Assembly (NCBI GenBank): GCA_029721515.1 | Contig: CM056565.1 | Span: 12,526,742 to 12,590,741 of the forward strand | Reading direction: 5' to 3' | Source of the DNA: Synanceia verrucosa | Lineage: Eukaryota > Chordata > Actinopteri > Perciformes > Synanceiidae | Length of the DNA: 64,000 nt | In this document: one piece after another, positions 1-12,691 of the stretch | How positions within the stretch are numbered: the first letter of the stretch is position 1 | Layout of the letters: each line of letters starts with the position of its first letter | Notes under the pieces: generated by a model | The model's database searches: none | What the model was told of the DNA's origin: nothing | Seen by the model: the letters and a program-made list of their open reading frames with translations, nothing else | Position numbers and translations under genes: made by a program

Positions 1-403
1 AAATAAATTTACATGCAACATTCTAAAAAAAGGTCTGTATTTCTTTTTGATGTACTGGAGTTTTTGGTATTAAATGCAAATATAATTTGATTGATTTCAT
101 GGTACCATTGTTACTGGAGAAAAAAAAACCAGACACTTTCAGCATGTATGTCAACAAAATCTGTAACCGCACATTAAAATATATCTAAATATTCTGGCGG
201 TGTAAAACTAAGTCAATCTACATTTGACACAATATTGTCAATACTGCAAGAGAATAATGAATTCATGGTTTTGAAAGAAAAACAACATCCCTGTTAAGAA
301 CAGCAGACATTTGTAGATTTTAGTAGTGTGTATAAATGAACCAATTTTTCACATCTTGTCTTTTCTGGACTTGGGTCAGAGGTGAAGACAGCAGCTTACT
401 CAC
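1..403. other. no gene recognised (left edge)
   Basis: AT-rich sequence without a convincing exon on either strand. If the possible first exon at 404-467 is real, this would be the start of its first intron on the minus strand. Confidence 0.4.
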
Positions 404-467
404 CACTCTCCAGAGTACAGAAACACACACACAGAGTCCAGAGCATCCATCGTCCAGAAGAGCCCAT
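404..467 (-). CDS. possible signal-peptide first coding exon of an unidentified gene
   Basis: Reading minus from the ATG at 467 gives 21 codons plus one base: a start with Gly-Ser-Ser-Gly-Arg-Trp, then a hydrophobic Cys/Leu/Val core (MLWTLCVCFCTLES), typical of a secretory signal peptide. It runs straight into a consensus splice donor (GTGAGTAAG) at 403. The intron is phase 1, which is usual directly after signal-peptide exons of secreted and Ig-type proteins. Downstream exons would lie beyond the left edge, so the product cannot be named. A competing ATG at 538 opens a longer minus frame through the same donor but reads as low-complexity sequence. This is inference from the exon shape only. 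Confidence 0.35.
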
Positions 468-833
468 AGCTGAGAGGAAACAGAGAGGCAGCCCTCTCTC
501 CGCCTGTGAACGAGCTGCTTGCCAACAAAACCAGCCATGCATCATTAATATACTGGGTGCAGCCAGGCACACCCCCCTTTATTTTCACTCTGACTATATT
601 CTGTCTCATCGCCTCTAGTTGTGTCTGTTAATCTAAAGCTGTCAGATTAGGATTTCAATAACTCTGTCCTCCAAATGTGCTGATGTGAGAGCTGTACTGA
701 CTCAACATGGAGTCTAATTAGCTAGTGAAATGTAAATTACTGCAGCTTCTCCATAGAAAACATTACCTATTAGGCATTATGTCCATAGTGCTGCAGGGTG
801 ACAAACAGCATCTGCATGGTTGTGTTTTACAAT

Positions 834-890
834 GTTTTCCTGAGTCTGTAGATTTTTACCTTTGTGATAAAAATCTACACTCAGGAAAAC
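834..890. repeat. near-perfect inverted repeat (hairpin)
   Basis: The left arm 834-858 and right arm 868-890 are reverse complements except for a 2-base indel; the loop is 9 bases (859-867). The arms contain TTTTCCTGAGT and its complement. It lies in otherwise unremarkable intergenic DNA between the 404-467 exon candidate and the dlat 3' end. It could be a small MITE remnant or a foldback transcript; no flanking target duplication is evident. Confidence 0.7.
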
Positions 891-1850
891 TTTGTAAATA
901 AAAAAAAAGGTTGTCACTGACTGGTGTGAGGAAATGTTCACTGATCAAGTTATGACCTATGGGCTAAACAAACTGCTGTCACGGCTGCTTTTTGATAGTG
1001 TTAAAATGTTAGTGATTCATGACCCACATAAGCTAATCCGCCTGCCAAGTCCTCCACTGATCATCCAAACATGCTCCAGTTCAGTTTAGCTTCACCAGTC
1101 ACCACATGTCACATATTCAGGTTTGAGGCTGTGAACCCATTTAATGAGCTCCATATGGGAACATGAGGAAATACAGTAGTTTTACACAAACGAGCATTCT
1201 GATTATTTTAGTTTCTAAATGGCCAAACAGTCATGGAGTTATAAATGACTTATTGGCAAAAGTGGTCCACTGACGCTATTGACACAACTTAAGAAAATAA
1301 AGAAATAATCACAAAACCTAAAGGTGCTAAGCAATATGTAACCTTTTTTTCTTTTCTATGTCACCTTAATGAGGTCTGTTGTTTGGGCTCTTGTCATCAT
1401 TAACCATCTTTAATTAAAATACATGTTACCGCGGTATTTTAAGCGTTTCTAATTTAAAAAAAGCTGCCCTTCCATGTGATATTTTGTAGATCAAACCCAA
1501 AACAAGTACATTCTAACGGGTACAGAGACAATCTAAGTATATTCAGGTGCTGTGGATTTGTTTTTGTGCATTAGCATGATTCAGCAGTGACAGGTGACCA
1601 AAATATCAAGAAAATATATGAACAAGAATGTTGACTAAAGACTTAAATCTTTACTTTATCTATTGGATTTGTAGCACAAATCAAAAACTGGGAAGCAGGT
1701 CAGTAGTTTCTTGGACTTGTATATATAGTTTTTATTTCCCAAAATGTTTCAGATGTTTTGTGACTGCACTGTGCTTTAATTTGGGCTTTCACAATAAGTC
1801 TTAGATTATAAAAACCCAAACCAAAGAGCATATGGCACAACATTGACTTC
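891..1850. other. intergenic, nothing recognised
   Basis: Nearly 1 kb of AT-rich DNA with no splice-bounded reading frame or obvious repeat on either strand. It lies between the hairpin and the most distal possible poly(A) signal of dlat (AATAAA on minus at 1862-1857). Confidence 0.5.
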
Positions 1851-2281
1851 TCCAAATTTATTCAAATAACACAGAGCACCGGCTTTGTGCGTTTCAGCAA
1901 AGAAATACAGAATATTTCAAAAGGTGTTTGACTGAGAGACTAGAAAATAAAACATCCCCATCGAAGAGAGAGAATTGGCAAAACCGTTTAGTACGTCCTT
2001 TAAGAGTGTTTGTACAGGTATTCAGATATATGGTGAGGCCTCATCACAGCTCGGTTATTACAATCAAACACCTCATCACCATATATATACAGTATATATA
2101 CAGCACTGTGTTCATCTCACAGTGAAGAATATACACACTGTAACACAACCCAACAGAAAACACACTTAACATTTAAATTGTATTGCGTGTGTGTGTGTGT
2201 GTGACCATTGAACGGGGACAGATGCCAAACTCATGCGTCTTAATGTCAACTTTTTAAAATTTAGCTCCATCCTCAAAACCC

Positions 2282-2287
2282 TTTATT
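2282..2287 (-). promoter_or_regulatory. poly(A) signal candidate for dlat
   Basis: AATAAA read on the minus strand, about 540 bases beyond the dlat stop codon. A second AATAAA at 1862-1857 could serve a longer 3' UTR. Which one is used cannot be told from sequence. Confidence 0.45.
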
Positions 2288-2511
2288 GAAAAGATTGAAA
2301 CCCACAAATATCAACACTTCCCATTGTCTTCACATCACATTCACACAAAATCACAGATTTAAGTGTGACACACACGGAAATATTGGGACAAATATGGTCG
2401 CTGGTTGGACATGTAACACTTCCCTTATCAATGCTGTTGATATGACTCCTCTCTACGCTACAATAAATTATACCTAATTCTGGTCTCTTGTGAGACGGGG
2501 CCGAAATAAAT

Positions 2512-2532
2512 AGTGTGTTTGTGTGTGTGTGC

Positions 2533-2574
<42 letters not shown>

Positions 2575-2614
2575 CATGCGCGCGCACGCACGCACACGCG
2601 CACGCACGCACACA

Positions 2615-2646
<32 letters not shown>
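2512..2646. repeat. compound (GT)n-(GA)n-(CG/CA)n-(CA)n microsatellite in the dlat 3' UTR
   Basis: On the plus strand a GT run switches to GA (about 2551-2574), then to alternating CG/CA, then to pure CA up to about 2645. GT and CA tracts on the same strand are mutually complementary, so the transcript of dlat (minus) could fold on itself here. The tract lies between the dlat stop and the proximal poly(A) signal. Confidence 0.85.
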
Positions 2647-2649
<3 letters not shown>

Positions 2650-2822
2650 CGAGGCATACAGGTAAGTGGAGTGAGTTCTGCCTCTTCCCCGTCAGGATAA
2701 CTGGGAGTGACCTGATAGCAGGCCGGCCAATCAGAGGAGGATCCAGACTGGTTTGGACCAATCAGATCACTTCAGTGAGAGGCCTCCGCCTGTTGCTGCA
2801 TTTTAACAGCAGTACAGTCCAA

Positions 2823-5800
2823 TCACAACAGCATGGTGACGGGTTTCTCCAGGAACTTGCGGAACTCTGCGAGCCACTGAGCGCCGACAGCCCCATCCAC
2901 CACCCGGTGGTCGCAGCTCAGCGTCACCGACATCATGTTAGCTACATCGAACCTGCAATAACCCAAACGCATGATGAGTCAGATTCAAATACAGAAAGAT
3001 TCCCTTGTTATAGTATTGTAGTAACGACACTGACCCTTTCTCATTATCAGCTGGCATCAGCCGTTTCTCTGAGCCCCCGACGGCGAGAATACACGACTGA
3101 GGGGGGTTGATTATCGCAGAGAAGTTCTTGATGCCAAACATCCCCAAATTAGAGATAGTGAATGTACCTCCCTGGTGGAAAAACAAACACAAAAAGTAGC
3201 AATGGATAAAATCCACATAAAAGCAGACACTGGAACTACCAATGGATTATAAATGTTGTACCTGAAACTCGTGTGGCTGCAGTTTGCCTTCTCTGGCTTT
3301 GGCAGCGAGAGCTGACACATCAGAGCTGATGGCCACCAGTCCTTTGGTGTGGGCGTTAAATACTATGGGTGTGATGAGACCGTTGGCTGTGCTCACTGCT
3401 ACACTCACATCCACCACATGATTCCTGGGGATTTTAAAGCAGTCAAAACTGAGCACAAATCTGATCAACGTGACTTTGTTGAGCCGAGAAGAAATGTCTG
3501 GACTTTGAGCACTCTCTACTGGCATAGTTCAGTTATACAAAGCAGTGACATCATAATCATATACTTTATCTAGAGTTAAATACTGTTACCATCATATTTC
3601 ATTTAGAACATCGGTGCCATGACACTCACTAGCTTCCTGTTTGCAAAATACCTAACAAAATGCCTTCCATTACCTAACGTTAAAAAGCAACAAATGCTAG
3701 GTCCATATTTTTTCCCCATACTAGATCAATTAATTATTTTACTATTTAATTTTTGTTTTATTTTTTTTTCCCTTATACATAACTTGTTCAATGCTGCTGT
3801 AACAAGTGGCGGATGAGTAAAAAATATCCTATTCTTTTCCATGCCCTGTAGCAAACATGTACAGCTACATGGTAAGGGGTCATGAGATAAAAAATCAAAA
3901 TGTTCAGATGGAAACAATTACAACAGGCTGACTAGATATGGAGATTTAAAGAAGATTGTTGGTATGTTTCTATACTATGACCAGGTCATATCTGCAGGCA
4001 GAAGATTAGTGGATCTACAAACCAAGAGACCATATTTCCTGTTTACTCTATATTTTAAATGTTTTTACTCACTGGCGGATGACTGTGTCCATCCAGGAGG
4101 AGTTGCACTCAGGAACCTTGAGGCAGGCCAGAGAGCTGGCTTTGATGATGAAGTCATTCACACTAAGCTTAATATTCTGGGCTTTCACCTCCTGCAGAGA
4201 GCAGACAGGGTGCTTTAAGTGGCACAGGGAATTATTATCTTGATTCAGGAAAGAAAAACTTTGCCTTGTCCTTCATCCTGTTACTGTCTCTTCACAAGCA
4301 CAAACTCACAGCATTGAGTTCTTTCCGAAGCTCGAGCACTTGGTCCATGTTGACATCTACAGACAGATAATAGTGGGGGATCGTTTGCTTGGACTGCATC
4401 AACCTCTGAGCGATGACCTGCAGGGGAGATGTGAATATGCACTTTGAATCACAATTCATCATGGACAGGAATAAAGTGTTAGTGAGCCTGTGTTGACAAA
4501 TGTTGAAGTTCCTGTTTTATGGAAGCACAGGTCAGGGATAATAAAGCTCTGCTGTGAAAATCCCTCTGGACATTTCCTTCCCAACATTCACCAGCACCAA
4601 ACCGTGTATAGAAGGAGCGTTTAATTAATTACCCCTGACTGCTCAGAATAGTTTGAACAGGAGAGGAAGTGGTCCACCAGAAGTCAGGTGTGCATTTGCC
4701 CTCACCTTGCGGATGTTGCTGATAGGGATGTCTGTGAACGTCCCAGCTGGTGCAACAAGAGCTGCAGCAGGAGCAGCAGCTGGAGCTGCAGCTGGAGTGG
4801 GAGCAGCAGGTATAGCCTGCCAAAGGAAATTAATTTATTAGCATTTAAGACAAACGGCACAAAAATATCAAAATAAATACAGAATGACAGCTAAATTCTG
4901 AGAACCTTCAAAAGTACATCAAATATTTTAACCGTGACCAACAACTTTTAGCTTATTGTAGCATTTTAACACCTGGACATACAAAACTACAAATGAAATA
5001 AAACCTGAAAAATGTTCTTCACAATTTCTGAAAGCTCAGGGTTTTCAAATGGCCCATTTGTCCAACCAATGGTCAAACCCCTAAGAAATCCAACACAACA
5101 CAGAAAATAAAACAGAAAAACTTTGACCTCAAGATATAAGAATGAAAATGGCTTTATGGGCCCCAGCAAGTCTCCACTTTACAGACATACATACTTGATG
5201 ATTATCAAAAGCAAGTTTGGGCAACACATGCAGTACAAATGCTTTTTTTGTTTATTCTATAATAGTTCTTGTATACTTGGGTATGACTAGAAGGCTGAGA
5301 CTTCATATTGATTTCATATGGTGAGAGCTAGGGCGGCACGGTGGTGTAGTGGTTAGTACTACCCGGGGCCTTTCTGTGTGGAGTTTGCATGTCCTCCCCG
5401 TGTCTGCGTGGGTTCTCTCCAGGTACTCTGGCTTCCACCCACCATCCAAAAACATGTATGGGGATTAGGGTAATTGGCTAATTTAATCTGCCCCTGGGTG
5501 TCAATGTGAGTGTGACGTACTGTGACCTCTAATACTGCTTTCACTCTGAAATTAGTGGGTCGATGGGATTTTCTAACCCAGGTCAACCCACCTCGGCACC
5601 TCTGTCACACTGCCAGCTGACGCGGGTCTGACCTCCAGCTGTGAGAGCTGCTGCCTGTTTCTTCCTCCCTCCCAAACGTCATCACGCTGATGTCATCATT
5701 ACAGAAGTGTGCCGGAACACAGCGAGGTAAACAATGGACAGCACGGACATGAACGAGTAACATTGTTGTTCAGTGCGTTTTGTCCCTTTTGCTAAGTGTA

Positions 5801-8800
5801 CAATCCCAGCGCAGTACTAATACATACTGCCATGATCAATAAAAAAGATGTGTCGGATCGCTGTACAAGCTGTATATAAACACGGTTGCGTAGTTCACGT
5901 TGGGATTTCTCGATTGGTGGGATTTCCTGAGAATGATGTAGAACTAAATCACATGCACTTCAATTAAAGATGATGTCATTACACATTTGATTTGTTTGAT
6001 TAAATAAAATCTCTGTCCTTCAGAGACTGGTCTCTGAGAGATCAACAGATAGACTGATCTTATCTTCTGCAGCTCTGGAGTTTCACAGTGACAGCCTGAC
6101 AGGCTGACCAGTGACTAAAGCAGAATGTGACAGACAGCTACATCAACGTCATTGGGAAAATTAGCGGGTTGACGCAGGTCACCTTTCACACTGCAGTCGA
6201 TCCGAGCAAATAAACTCCCGGGTCGATTGGAGGGTCATTTGACCCACATCAAAATGCTATGTCAAACCTTAAGATAACCAGCCTCACAAAACCAAAATGT
6301 TTCAGCAGTAATTATATTCAAACAAGCATATGAATAATGAATCATGGAAAGCTGTTATATATGATTACACAAGACATGCATGGCTTGTGGATAGAGAATA
6401 AATTGTGAGCTTCACTTACAGGTGCAGTCTTTGGTGGAACAAAGCCATCAATATCTTTCCTGGTGATGCGCCCATCGGGACCAGAGCCTGAACAGAAAAC
6501 AGCACAAGGTAATGTAAATAATAATATATAAACTTTGCTTTCTCTGGCTCTGTGTTAAGTATTCATGCACTACCAAACCCAGCACTTATCTGTGTCTTGG
6601 TTACGTACCGCTGACCTGTGCCAGGTCAATTCCTTTTTCAGCAGCGAGTTTCTTGGCGAGGGGGCTGGCAAACACGCGACCCTTCCTGGGTGCTGCAGGG
6701 CCAGCCGTGGCAGGAGCAGGACTGGGTGCTGCAGGAACTGGAGCTGCAGCCTGGAACATCAATAAAGTGAAGTTAGAGTGTCTTTAGCCTCTGTATTAGC
6801 CTCTGAACTAACAAGGGTTAAGCATGCATTTTTAAAATCCGGGATGTTTTGATTGTACAATCCTCATGTATATCTGACAGTAAAAACTGTGTGTGTCTCA
6901 CCGGTGCTGGAGCGGGAGGTGGTGTGGAAACCTCTGTTACTGCGCTGTCTACATAATCCTTGAAGGCAGCAATGTCACTTTCTTTCTCTACAATGATGCA
7001 AAGTGGCATTCCGAGGGGAACATCCCGAGTTCCCTCTGCCACCATGATTTTGGCCAAATATCCCTCCTCCTGCACCTCAAAGCCTACACACAAAACAGTA
7101 AGGTGAGGTCAGGCTATAATTCAGGATACAAGACAGCTTTGACAGTGATTTTCTGAAGTGGGACACCTTCATCACAATAATTTACCACATGTTCAACAGC
7201 ACTGTAGCGCTCAGTAATGCAAATGTGTCAAGACTGAGGTGTCAAGAGTCTGTTTTTACCGATGGTTGCCTTGTCAGTCTCAATCTCAGCCAGCAGATCT
7301 CCTTCACTCAGCTTCTCTCCCACCTTCTTCTCCCAGCGTTGCACTGTTCCCATTGTCATGGTGGGAGAGAGGGCAGGAAGTGTGATCTGTAAGATAAACA
7401 AGCTTGAGAAACAGGAGAAACTGCAAGGCAGACTCTAATTGGTATGGTATGGTTTATTCTTTGATCTCCAATGGGAAACATAGTTTGCCACCAGAGCGAG
7501 AACAGTACGCAAACAAGCAAACAAACAAATAACAAATGCAACATACAGAGACAATACAAAAACAGAGGAAATGGTAACATAAGACACAAGCCTCACAAGA
7601 CAGAGCTAGTAGTGTTTGTTTAAGAATTTAACAGCAGCAGGGACAGAAGATCTTCTGAATCGCTCAGTAGAGCATGAAGGCATCAGAAACTAAAAGTCAC
7701 TAAATGAACTTCGCAGGGCATTAAATACAGAGAATGATCTTTAAAATGAAAGAACAGAACTGAGCTTAGTCTTTGTTCGCCTGGCAATAATGGTCTCCAG
7801 GGAATCCAGAGGGAGGCCAATCACAGAGCCAGCCTTTTCAATAATTTTATTAATCCTATTTTTGTCCGAAGCTGTGATGCTACGCCCCCAGCAGAGTAAG
7901 TCTTAAGTAAGTCTTCTCCCTAACTTATGAATAATAAAACTCACTTTTCCTACCCAAAAATAATTCTGTTGTTTTTCTTCCAGCAGCTACGGCACCCTGG
8001 ACAGCCAGATGTGAGGTGACATGAGAGTCCTCAGCTAGACACGTCAAATAAAGTCAACAGAACTAAACCTCAAAACAACTACAGAAATTTCCACTTCTGC
8101 GAGCAAGGATCCATTAGAAAACAGCAGTTTTATTTGATTTGCTTCCTTAAAATTGATCAAATCTACAGATATGGAGAATCAACCCAATTTCTGAATCATA
8201 CCGCAGAGCTTCACAGCTTAATACCGATAACTAAAAGTGAGCCTGAAAGGCTGAACAACACACAAATCATTACCAAAATACTCTTGTAATTAAGCATAAA
8301 ACTTAAATGAACAAATCACAATTCATGTTTTGAGTATTTAGTTTAAATTAGACAATCCTGCTTAAAGTTGATGCTGTCAATGTGTTGCTCATCTCAGCGT
8401 GCTACACATAGTAGTTTGTACGTTTCATTTGCCACAAGGAAAAAAAACTGAAAATGTCACCAAATAGCTCCACTCTGCTGCCCTGCTCTAACATGTAGTA
8501 GACATAAGGATCTTGTCACATCCCAACCACCAGACTGAGCAGCCCTAATAAAATGTACAGTATGCTGCAACTGTAAACATTCTGAACACTACAGCACACC
8601 TGACTATTTATGAAATAGCAGGCCTACCTTCATGTGTGGTGGGTAAGAGCTGCCTGGTGCTGCAGGGGGTGCAGCAGCAGGAGGAGGAGGGGGAGTGGAG
8701 GCAACTGGTGAAGGACTGGCCCCAGCTGCTTGAAGTGACTCCAGCGTTACATCCTTAAAGGCTGGGATAAGGTCAGGGCTGCAGGGGCAAATATATACAC

Positions 8801-10696
8801 AAATATTACTCAAAACAAGACCATTTAACATAAACATTATCTCTTTGAGTGCCATTCATTTTATAAAAACAGAAACTGCCTTGCCCATTTTGAGTCATAT
8901 TTAAAGACCCACAGAATATTTGTACTATGTCTCTGAAAACACTAAACAGCTCAAATGAAAGAAGAGACTCTCTATTTCATCATGAAAGAATGTCTGTTTT
9001 TACCCTGTTCCACTCTTGGTACTCAAGCGTTGGATATGAAATGACATGTCAATGGCACTCAAAGAGTTAAACATTCAAACATTCTCCAAACTACAGTGCT
9101 TTTCATTTGACATCGAGAAATGCAGGAATTACGTGAATGTCCCAAGGTTTCAAATTTAGGAAATCACCATCACAGACAAATTTGAATCAGACACCATAGA
9201 TTTTACTCTTACATATATAATAATAACATAATATTTTTCCGAGGTCACCTTGGTTTTCAGCCTGCATTTTCCCATTGTCAAAGGACAGAAACTTACTTGT
9301 CAACTGTGATGCAGATTACAGCTCCGATATTGACATCTCTGGTCCCTTCAGGAACCAGGATCTTTGCCAGATAGCACTCCTCCAGCATTTCAAAACCTAC
9401 AGTGGCCTTGTCAGTCTCCACCTACAGAGAGAAATATTTTCAAAAGGTGTATGGTGATGATTACCCACAATAATATGGAAACGCATACGGCTCCTAACCT
9501 CAGCTATAAGGTCGCCCTCATTGATTTTTTCACCCTCCTTCTTCTCCCAGCGAGCGATTGTTCCCGTCTGCATGGTGGGTGAGAGAGCAGGAAGCTCCAC
9601 CTGATGGACACAAAAAGCTGCCACACTTAACCATGATGAAAAAAAATTCTACATACAGCAGCATTTTGCCACATCTGCCTTTCAAGGTCATGAAACATCT
9701 GACAGCAGATATACACAAGTGCAAACTAAGAAACCGATAGTGGCTTTTCGAGGGGGTCTAAAACATACCTGCATTTATCATAATTTGTTGTTACTTTTTC
9801 CAACCGTGTGCTCCCATCAATTTTTGAAAAAAATCATGTGTTTTAATGTACTTACTTAATTTTGTCACTTTCTCCAAGTGGCCACACTCAAACACTGCTG
9901 AAAATGAGTATGAGGTATGGAAGTGATCCAGGGTATGCAATAAGTCACTGATGTCAGAGATATCTGCAGCATGAAATAACTATGAAATGTGGCTATGGAT
10001 GTGCTTGATAGAGTCCTCCTTTCTACATGAACATCCATGTTACAGCATCAGCAGATCAGTTTGGGTGTGTTGTTTACATGCATGCTGGTGAGCAACGGAT
10101 TGACAGCTAAAGCCAAAAATGAATTCACGTTTAGTGAGAAAAGCATACATTTTTTTTGTTAGTTGGTTTTGTCTCTTTATACTTCTGCAGTATATATTTC
10201 TATTTGGACGTGCAATGACTGAATTGCACCAATGTACCAACTGTCACCTAATGACATCTAATATTTTTTAATATAACAGTAGCTAAGAAACCCCTTTTGC
10301 AGGACTTACTTCACTGCTTACAACAGTTGGCTTTACCCTTTAAAGGAGTGACAGGCTGTGTACTTCACTGCTAATGCTAGCTCGGGAGGTCATGCTAGCT
10401 GTAGCCGTGAACGTTGGTGCTATAGCAACCTGACAGCCGGTCAGTAACTTTACCTTCTGGTGCGGCGGCAGGCTGTAGAAACGTTTGCTCAGACAGCCTC
10501 TTGTTAGCTGGGGACACCGCAGAATAGACCCTCTGTGGCTAAGGTCCAAACACACGGTCCGGGACACAACTCCGCAGTGAAGACGCCTCAAAGAACCAGT
10601 CACGGAGCGGGAGCTGAGCGTAGCAGGCCCTGCCGGGAGGGCACGGGGACAGCGGAGCCCGGCGGACGGCCTGAGCCGCAGGATGAGACGAAGCAT
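2823..10696 (-). CDS. dlat: dihydrolipoyl acetyltransferase, E2 of the pyruvate dehydrogenase complex
   Basis: E2 core of mitochondrial pyruvate dehydrogenase, moving acetyl groups from lipoamide to CoA. Fourteen GT-AG exons keep frame: 10454-10696, 9499-9600, 9297-9421, 8628-8778, 7260-7386, 6902-7083, 6609-6750, 6420-6487, 4706-4816, 4310-4417, 4073-4191, 3262-3424, 3035-3171, 2823-2952; 635 residues, close to the family's usual length. Residues 1-81 are Arg/Leu/Ser-rich without acidic residues near the N-terminus, fitting a mitochondrial presequence. Two lipoyl domains follow (about 82-157 and 208-285), each with the ETDKAT lipoyl-lysine motif (Lys120, Lys246), then Pro/Ala-rich linkers, a peripheral subunit-binding domain (about 332-374), and the catalytic domain ending with DHRVVDGAVGAQWL (His608, Asp612). 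The start is the first ATG of exon 1, followed directly by the presequence. No lesion is seen. dixdc1 lies upstream on the same strand. Confidence 0.96.
5331..5515 (+). repeat. dispersed tRNA-like (SINE-like) repeat, truncated, in dlat intron 8
   Basis: Begins GGGCGGCACGGTGGTGTAG, which resembles a pol III A box, and continues with the GTTTGCATGT...TCTGCGTGGG segment seen again at 20722, 27527 and 61447. The B-box-like part (GGGTTCGA in the 27527 copy) is deleted here. The same repeat type is widespread in fish genomes; I cannot assign a family name. Confidence 0.7.
5540..6250. repeat. possible non-autonomous DNA element (weak)
   Basis: Sequence between the SINE-like repeat and exon 8 of dlat has related GGGTCGAT motifs near both ends (about 5561 and 6222) and ACCCA-type motifs in opposite sense. 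This hints at degenerate terminal inverted repeats. No clear target duplication. It may be only chance similarity. Confidence 0.2.
7441..7905. repeat. possible interspersed repeat in dlat intron 4
   Basis: The intron between exons 4 and 5 of dlat (7387-8627) begins with a GGTATGGTATGG start and ends this stretch with a GTGATGCTACGCCCCCAGCAG-like motif. It looks like a transposon-derived fragment but has no coding potential or terminal repeats that I can prove. The rest of the intron (7906-8600) holds nothing recognised. Confidence 0.25.
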
Positions 10697-10935
10697 TTCG
10701 CGGCGGTTGAATCACGACACACACAGAGAGCTGTTGAAGTATGAGTGTGTCTTACAACGGCATCAGATATATGCTGGCACCGGCTGTCTCTGTGCCTTGA
10801 GAACCGGACCGCGATCAGTCCTCACTTTCTAATGACCTCCTCTAGCCCAAAACACAACGCTTTACGGCACACACCCTTGTCCTGCCGTAGCTCCGGAAGA
10901 GGTGTCGTAAACGGTGTCCGTTGAAATGTCACTCA
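10697..10935 (-). promoter_or_regulatory. dlat promoter / 5' UTR region
   Basis: GC-richer stretch directly upstream of the dlat ATG. It contains CCGGAAG at 10893-10899, an ETS-type core as bound by GABP/NRF-2 in many nuclear genes for mitochondrial proteins, and no obvious TATA box. The element is seen in the sequence; its use is inferred. Confidence 0.4.
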
Positions 10936-11161
10936 CCACCAAACAGGCCAAAAAGCAGCACAGTTAATAAAAGGGAAAATATAGACAAGGTTGCGTGAAA
11001 ATAAAAGACTATGACATTTATTTAAGGCCGGTGGTTCAAACTGTAAATTCAACTAAAAAAGTTGCTGCAAGTTTATATTTCACTGCAATTGTATTAGCGA
11101 TCACACGGTGACAGTAAAATATTGACAGTGAATGAAGCTGAGCCTAAAACTACACAGCCAT

Positions 11162-11163
<2 letters not shown>

Positions 11164-11220
<57 letters not shown>
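11164..11220. repeat. (TA)n microsatellite
   Basis: Uninterrupted alternating AT tract of about 57 bases between the dlat promoter and the dixdc1 3' end. Confidence 0.95.
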
Positions 11221-11221
<1 letters not shown>

Positions 11222-11352
11222 TACTCATAAAAACTTAGGGATATTGTTATTTACATGAGCATTTTTCAAGAGCAATTTTATCAGTAAAACTCCAATGTTT
11301 CTTAACCATCATAAAAGCTGGAACAATACAGTTTGAAAAACAAAACTCAACC

Positions 11353-11358
11353 TTTATT
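11353..11358 (-). promoter_or_regulatory. poly(A) signal candidate for dixdc1
   Basis: AATAAA on the minus strand about 1.33 kb beyond the dixdc1 stop. The stretch 11359-12691 has no splice-bounded frame and is best read as the 3' UTR. Confidence 0.45.
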
Positions 11359-12691
11359 TAAAAATATCTGTCTGTCTAACAAATTCAACAACGGTAATTT
11401 GAATTTGTTACAAACCATATCCATATTTTGTGAAATACTTCAGTAAACAAAGCAATTGCTCTGCTTTCTCACCACCATCTCACCAGCAAAATACATTTTA
11501 CAGTACAGGTCATTTATGGCAAGCAGGTCTTACTTAAAAGTAAACTGATGCATATTTCAGTTGGCTTGTTAGTGAAGGCAAACACATTGATCCCAAATGG
11601 GAAGACAGAAGCTGAGTGAAGGAAAACACCCTGATCACATTCACTCACACACACAAACCATAAACAGTGGGATGGTCCATTGTTCTAGGACATGATTCTC
11701 TGATGTCAAATTCACATCCACCTTTTTAACAGGAGCAGTGGCATTCTCCTCTAACAGGAGATCTCTCTTTAAACAAACAGGAGCCATTAACAAAACATTA
11801 AAGACATAGCGAAAATTATTTTACACAAATGTAGAAACCATGTTTTAAATAAACAAAACGACAGCACTGTTCATCTGCATTTATACATGAACATCAATCA
11901 ATTTCCAGCATCAGTTTTATTTGACTGACAGCAGTTCAGTTTGAGCATTTCTGTTTGCATGCTGGTGAGTTACAGACTGACATTTAAACCCACATCTGGA
12001 TCTGGGTCCCATTTAGTGAAACTGATTATTCTGAAATAAATAGTTTTTTTTGTTTTTGCATTAACTATCTCTGTTTTGACATTTCCAGATGACGTCAACC
12101 TGGTTCTTTTTGAGTTCTGTTACATGTAACGAAGTAATAGATGCTGCTATCTGGGCAGTGTATTTGTCAGTAGTATCTCAAAATTCCATTCCTCCATACA
12201 GCACAAACCTCTGGCTTCAACTGTAAGGGAAACATCTACACAGCTGTGGTTTTAGAAACAGCTGAATCTACATAAAATAATGTCTCCGTCTACGTTTGAG
12301 TTCATTTTTGATACCACAAATACAGTCAGGCAATAATAAGCACACAATGGAAATGGCTTTCATTTGAAAGGCACTGAGTTTTACGATATTCTACTCATCA
12401 GTTACAGTATTTATTTATCCAGAGCAGGTGGGGCTGTCAGTGTGGTTTAGTGCTAGCTCATCAACTGAAATCTCTTGACAATTCTCACAGTATGTCGCTA
12501 ATAATCCGAATCTCAAATGTGTCCACTTGTTTCCATCAGTGTTGAACATGTGTCTCTGGGATCAGCGTGACCAGGAGCAAAAACAAAAAAACCCCTCAGC
12601 TTGAACCTACAGTGGCCTAAGACACAAAAACATGTGATATGATGTTTACCACAGACAGTCAGGAAAATAGAGAAGCAGAACCAACATGCTG

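Noticed and set aside
2458..2761. His-Thr / Val-Cys repeat ORFs
   Set aside because: Translation of the GT/CA microsatellite in the dlat 3' UTR.
5359..5586. 75-codon minus ORF
   Set aside because: Lies in the SINE-like repeat; no independent support.
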